A stretch of 64,000 bases of DNA, from NCBI GenBank assembly GCA_019416685.1, contig DXWV01000071.1, positions 1 through 64,000 of the forward strand, in the 5' to 3' direction. This DNA is from Bacteroides sp. GTDB lineage: Bacteria > Bacteroidota > Bacteroidia > Bacteroidales > Bacteroidaceae. The translations under genes were made by a program, and so were the position numbers. Under the pieces are notes generated by a model that saw only the letters and a list, made by a program, of their open reading frames with translations, had not been told where the DNA came from and did not search any database. This document shows, piece by piece, positions 62,001-64,000 of the stretch; positions within the stretch are counted from its first letter, which is position 1; each line of letters starts with the position of its first letter.

Positions 62001-63174
62001 GGATATGTTGCAGGAATCTACAGATAATCCGGAAGACCGATTGAAAGCTGAATATGACGCTCAATTAGCCTTGCTTAAAGGGCTCTATGAAACATCATTG
62101 AATTACGCAAAAAAGAATGGGAAGGATGAAGTTGAAGTTGAACGAATTTACACTGATGCCAAAGAACTCTTATTAAAGAAGTATTATAAGGCCAAAGCTG
62201 ATTTAGCTAAAAAGTCCAAAGGTGAACTAAAGGGAATTATAGGTAATGAACTATCAGAGGATGTTGCTGATATCTTTAATGCCATAAGTAAGTTGAAAGA
62301 TATTTTCAAGAATTTTTCCGATCCTGAATTCTGGGAAAAATTTAAAGGGGATATTTTAGAGAATATGGGAGCTTTGGTTAATGCTGTAACATCTGGACTT
62401 AGTTCTGCTTTTAGTACTTTTAAGCAAATAGAGAAAGATAATGTTGAAGCTAAATACAACGCAGAAATAGCGGCTGCGGAAGGTAATTCAGAGGAAATAG
62501 AACGACTGGAGCAGGAAAAGGCACAGAAGAAACTGGATATTGAGAAAAAATATGCAGATATACAATTTGCAATTAAAGCTTCCGAAATTATTGCTAATAC
62601 AGCTTTGGCAATAGTAATGGCTTTAGGACAATTAGGGCCAATTGCCGGCCCTATTGCTGCCGGATTAATGGGGGCAATAGGTGCTGTCCAACTTGCCGCT
62701 GCCAATGCGGAACGCCAAAAGGTTAAAAGTATGACATTAAATAATACTAGCAGTTCTTCTGCAAGTGGCGAAAGGGTCGTTAATTCTCCGGGAGGGTATG
62801 ATGAAGGCGGATACACCGGTGATGGTGGGCGCTATGAAATAGCTGGTGCAGTTCATCGCGGGGAGTATGTTGTTCCAGTACCGGAAATGAAGAATAAAAG
62901 GGTGGTCAATATGGTTAAGGTGATTGAGAGCATACGCCGACAACGTACTACTGCAAATCCATTGCCCGGCTATTATGAAGGCGGTCATGTGGAAGACAGA
63001 ATTGATACGCAAGTAGAATCACCTTCAAAACTTGATAAAGCTGCTGAACGGTTGGAAGCGGCGGCAAACCGATTGTCTCAACCGCTTAAGTCTTATGTTC
63101 TTTTATCCGATATCAATGATGCAGAGGAAATTAAATATAAGTCAGAAAAACCATTTACAAGGGGGGATAACTAA
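59023..63174 (+). CDS. Tail tape measure protein
   Basis: A 1383-residue protein, long as the tail is long. An N-terminal coiled coil (about 15-130) precedes a TP901-type tape-measure domain (about 190-345, with LGAATKYTASEVTNLQTELA and AKLAGAAIRAFGLETTDTER). Membrane-type segments follow at about 485-510 and 568-590. Then come a long coiled-coil stretch (about 830-1060) and a hydrophobic C-terminal segment (about 1190-1225, QLGPIAGPIAAGLMGAIGAV). It ends in a Gly-rich loop region (YDEGGYTGDGGRYEIAGAVH). It sets tail length and helps DNA entry, so the phage is a long-tailed (siphovirus- or myovirus-like) type. Confidence 0.92.
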   Translation: MAKLQPDYITWVLSLNANDLQKEIHSLHESTKKLKDDNKGLRKEMADLVMQGKAGGEEWKNLNKQILENSKTIRENNTKIAECEKRLDKTTMSASQLSKKAKELSRELSNTVKSLEPEKYAALEKELKAVTEQMDRNRASAGGLFQTFSSFSKLKSAIAGIFVGFGQMIGQTFLGAIRQFQNTIKDFEFANANLAAILGTTRDKITDLTEDAKRLGAATKYTASEVTNLQTELAKLGFNKQEILEATQYVLRFAGATGAELPEAAKLAGAAIRAFGLETTDTERVVSAMAIATTRSAMDFGYLQTALSTVAPVAQAFGFTIEDTMSLLGTLANAGFDASSAATATRNILLNLADSSGKLAVALGRPITSLEELAPALKELDEEGIDLAKTLELTDKRSVAAFNAFLTGANKLIPLRDAVTDVGDELKAMSDEKMNTVQGSIKIMESAIEGLILKFYESRGVMKLVIDAFTGLINGISWCIDKFAQYRAILLPVITALSTYWATTKLVVAWNTKAVAGTAANIAIEKLHAIQLAFSRKALLAKLIALDLYKGRCSIATAVTEMFNLVLKASPIGVVAALITVAATAMYLFGNKTSVADKSISELNKKLETERASLNEIFKELKKTNPGTSERSRLVKELNDKYGYLIGNYDLETAKLQEITRAQNDANTALTNRIANEMRSQSVSEYVKNRVSAQIDTEERLLKMMRSSMSVDVFDKLKPAMTTFLQDSTKTLEDFTHQFGKYADMSISKQVEFTAFFKAMRSDQKSYSLGIDEINKKYEPYIKSIKAATTSSQEELKVQVEATSKIKQLEDRKKEVQETWKEDTKKNIRLKNQELERIDTEIRKLRELGTAKAASDAENANNKQKEKERKELLESEKKQIQSLENLRKEDLQKQQRSYNSALNGYRLMLSNKTISQSQFDIYTATLALNNAETLLSIEEKYYQQSNELVVTNEELKAKAVGEADKRVADAEQKTFDARLKTEKDYYDNLQTMRDMLQESTDNPEDRLKAEYDAQLALLKGLYETSLNYAKKNGKDEVEVERIYTDAKELLLKKYYKAKADLAKKSKGELKGIIGNELSEDVADIFNAISKLKDIFKNFSDPEFWEKFKGDILENMGALVNAVTSGLSSAFSTFKQIEKDNVEAKYNAEIAAAEGNSEEIERLEQEKAQKKLDIEKKYADIQFAIKASEIIANTALAIVMALGQLGPIAGPIAAGLMGAIGAVQLAAANAERQKVKSMTLNNTSSSSASGERVVNSPGGYDEGGYTGDGGRYEIAGAVHRGEYVVPVPEMKNKRVVNMVKVIESIRRQRTTANPLPGYYEGGHVEDRIDTQVESPSKLDKAAERLEAAANRLSQPLKSYVLLSDINDAEEIKYKSEKPFTRGDN

Positions 63175-64000
63175 TGGCATTAACTATTAAGACGCAAAAG
63201 GGAATATACGATGTTCCAGGTGATTTCCAGATGGAAGTCGAAATTACTTCTCCTATTTACACGGATAAAGGAAGCCAAACGTTAGCATCCACATTGCCAG
63301 GGACTAAACGTAATCTTTATCTGGTTGATTACATACACCGGGAAGATATAGTAAATGCGCCGGGGAAAGACGTAATGGCTATTATTGCCGATGGTATTTA
63401 TCGAAGGACGGGGAAGCAAAATATAACGTCAGCCAGTAGGGAAAGCGGTGTAGTAGCTAATTTTGGTTTTGATGAAAGTTTGATGTATGAAGCTTGGAAT
63501 AATGTTTCATTGAAGAAATTACCCGAACTACCAATATATAAGCCAGAAGGAGGAATAACCGTATTAATGAATCACTTAAGCGATGTCATGCGCTATTATG
63601 TGACAGCAGATTATTATGTTTTCCCGATACAGGTGAAGGCTGAATCTTTGAATGATGTTGTTTATCCTGAATTTATTAATCCCATAGAGAAAGTTAATCA
63701 CGATGTCTATGATTTAAAGAAAAATGCCCGTACTGAAAAAATGGTACTTTCCGGATCATTAGTAGATGTAAAATTACCCGCTGGGTATGGGATATCTCCT
63801 TTTATAAAGGTGTCTAGGATACTGGAACTGATCTTTTCGGCTTATGGTTTCAAGCTGATAGAGAATCCTTTTGCCACTCATTATCAACTTAAGAAAATGG
63901 TAGTGCTTAATAATGTGGCGGATGCAATTGTTCAAGGGCAGATAGAATATAAAAATATGATGCCGGATTGTTCTGTAAATGATTTCTTAGACGCTTTGTT
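63174..64000 (+). CDS. Partial tail protein, cut by the window edge
   Basis: It starts at ATG 63174, sharing one base with the tape-measure stop (TAATG), and is open to the end: about 275 residues seen. It starts MALTIKTQKGIYDVPGDFQM, and has VAPF-like loops and beta-rich stretches (FIKVSRILELIFSAYGFKLI). The position directly after the tape measure fits a distal tail or baseplate hub protein. The family is not recognised. Confidence 0.7.
   Translation, partial: MALTIKTQKGIYDVPGDFQMEVEITSPIYTDKGSQTLASTLPGTKRNLYLVDYIHREDIVNAPGKDVMAIIADGIYRRTGKQNITSASRESGVVANFGFDESLMYEAWNNVSLKKLPELPIYKPEGGITVLMNHLSDVMRYYVTADYYVFPIQVKAESLNDVVYPEFINPIEKVNHDVYDLKKNARTEKMVLSGSLVDVKLPAGYGISPFIKVSRILELIFSAYGFKLIENPFATHYQLKKMVVLNNVADAIVQGQIEYKNMMPDCSVNDFLDAL

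Noticed and set aside
29150..64000. Transposable (Mu-like) phage
   Set aside because: No transposase or Mu-type genes are visible, while a tRNA-type att and CI-like control region fit site-specific integration.

Overview
The window looks like a gut Bacteroides chromosome (Bacteroidota). It has a SusC/SusD polysaccharide utilisation locus, an ECF sigma/FecR pair, TAnnTTTG-type -7 promoter motifs, and an ExbB-ExbD-ExbD-TonB set built as in this phylum. I cannot name the species. The left 29 kb is host chromosome. From about 29.13 kb to the right edge I read one resident prophage, whose right end, integrase and remaining tail genes are not in view.

Host part. 0.6-6.6 kb: a small secreted protein, then a co-oriented cluster for energising outer-membrane uptake (ExbB, two ExbD, TonB, a PstS-like lipoprotein, a TPR protein). 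6.9-24.9 kb: a polysaccharide utilisation locus. An ECF sigma factor and a FecR anti-sigma factor presumably respond to a SusC receptor with an N-terminal signalling (STN) domain. SusD follows, then secreted enzymes: two GH105-type unsaturated-uronyl hydrolases, a GH76-like alpha-mannanase, a PL14-like lyase-domain protein, a paralogous beta-sandwich protein and a DUF2264 (GH154-like) protein. The mix points to an acidic, uronate-containing glycan, possibly with mannose. Four of the proteins end in type IX-secretion-like tails, and a broken gene remnant lies inside the locus. 25-29 kb: a DoxX protein, a repeat-rich 0.74-kb intergenic region, and an ABC transporter operon with a YtrA-type GntR regulator.

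Prophage. The left edge shows a 19-bp piece resembling a tRNA 3' end, followed by a terminator on the minus strand, as expected for an att site. Next come a minus-strand repressor with paired operators and a rightward early region. That region holds HTH and zinc-ribbon proteins, a tRNA-like gene between two 53-bp repeats, a YopX protein, a radical SAM protein and a 977-aa primase-helicase. GGTTACAAA repeats beside the primase-helicase form a candidate origin. Morphogenesis genes run from 40 kb: S49 protease, a coiled-coil/capsid fusion, a tail-tube candidate, small and large terminase, HigBA, lysis genes (holin candidates, a unimolecular spanin, a GH24 lysozyme), portal, DUF6712 connector, tail completion genes, a cargo block (KilA-N protein, lipoprotein and small proteins with their own promoters), tape measure, and a partial tail gene.

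The best candidates for something undescribed are the repeat-flanked tRNA-like gene with an enlarged anticodon loop, the phage radical SAM protein, the KilA-N/lipoprotein cargo block with an odd structured spacer, the beta-domain shared by capsid and tail proteins, and the acidic-glycan locus with type IX-like tails.
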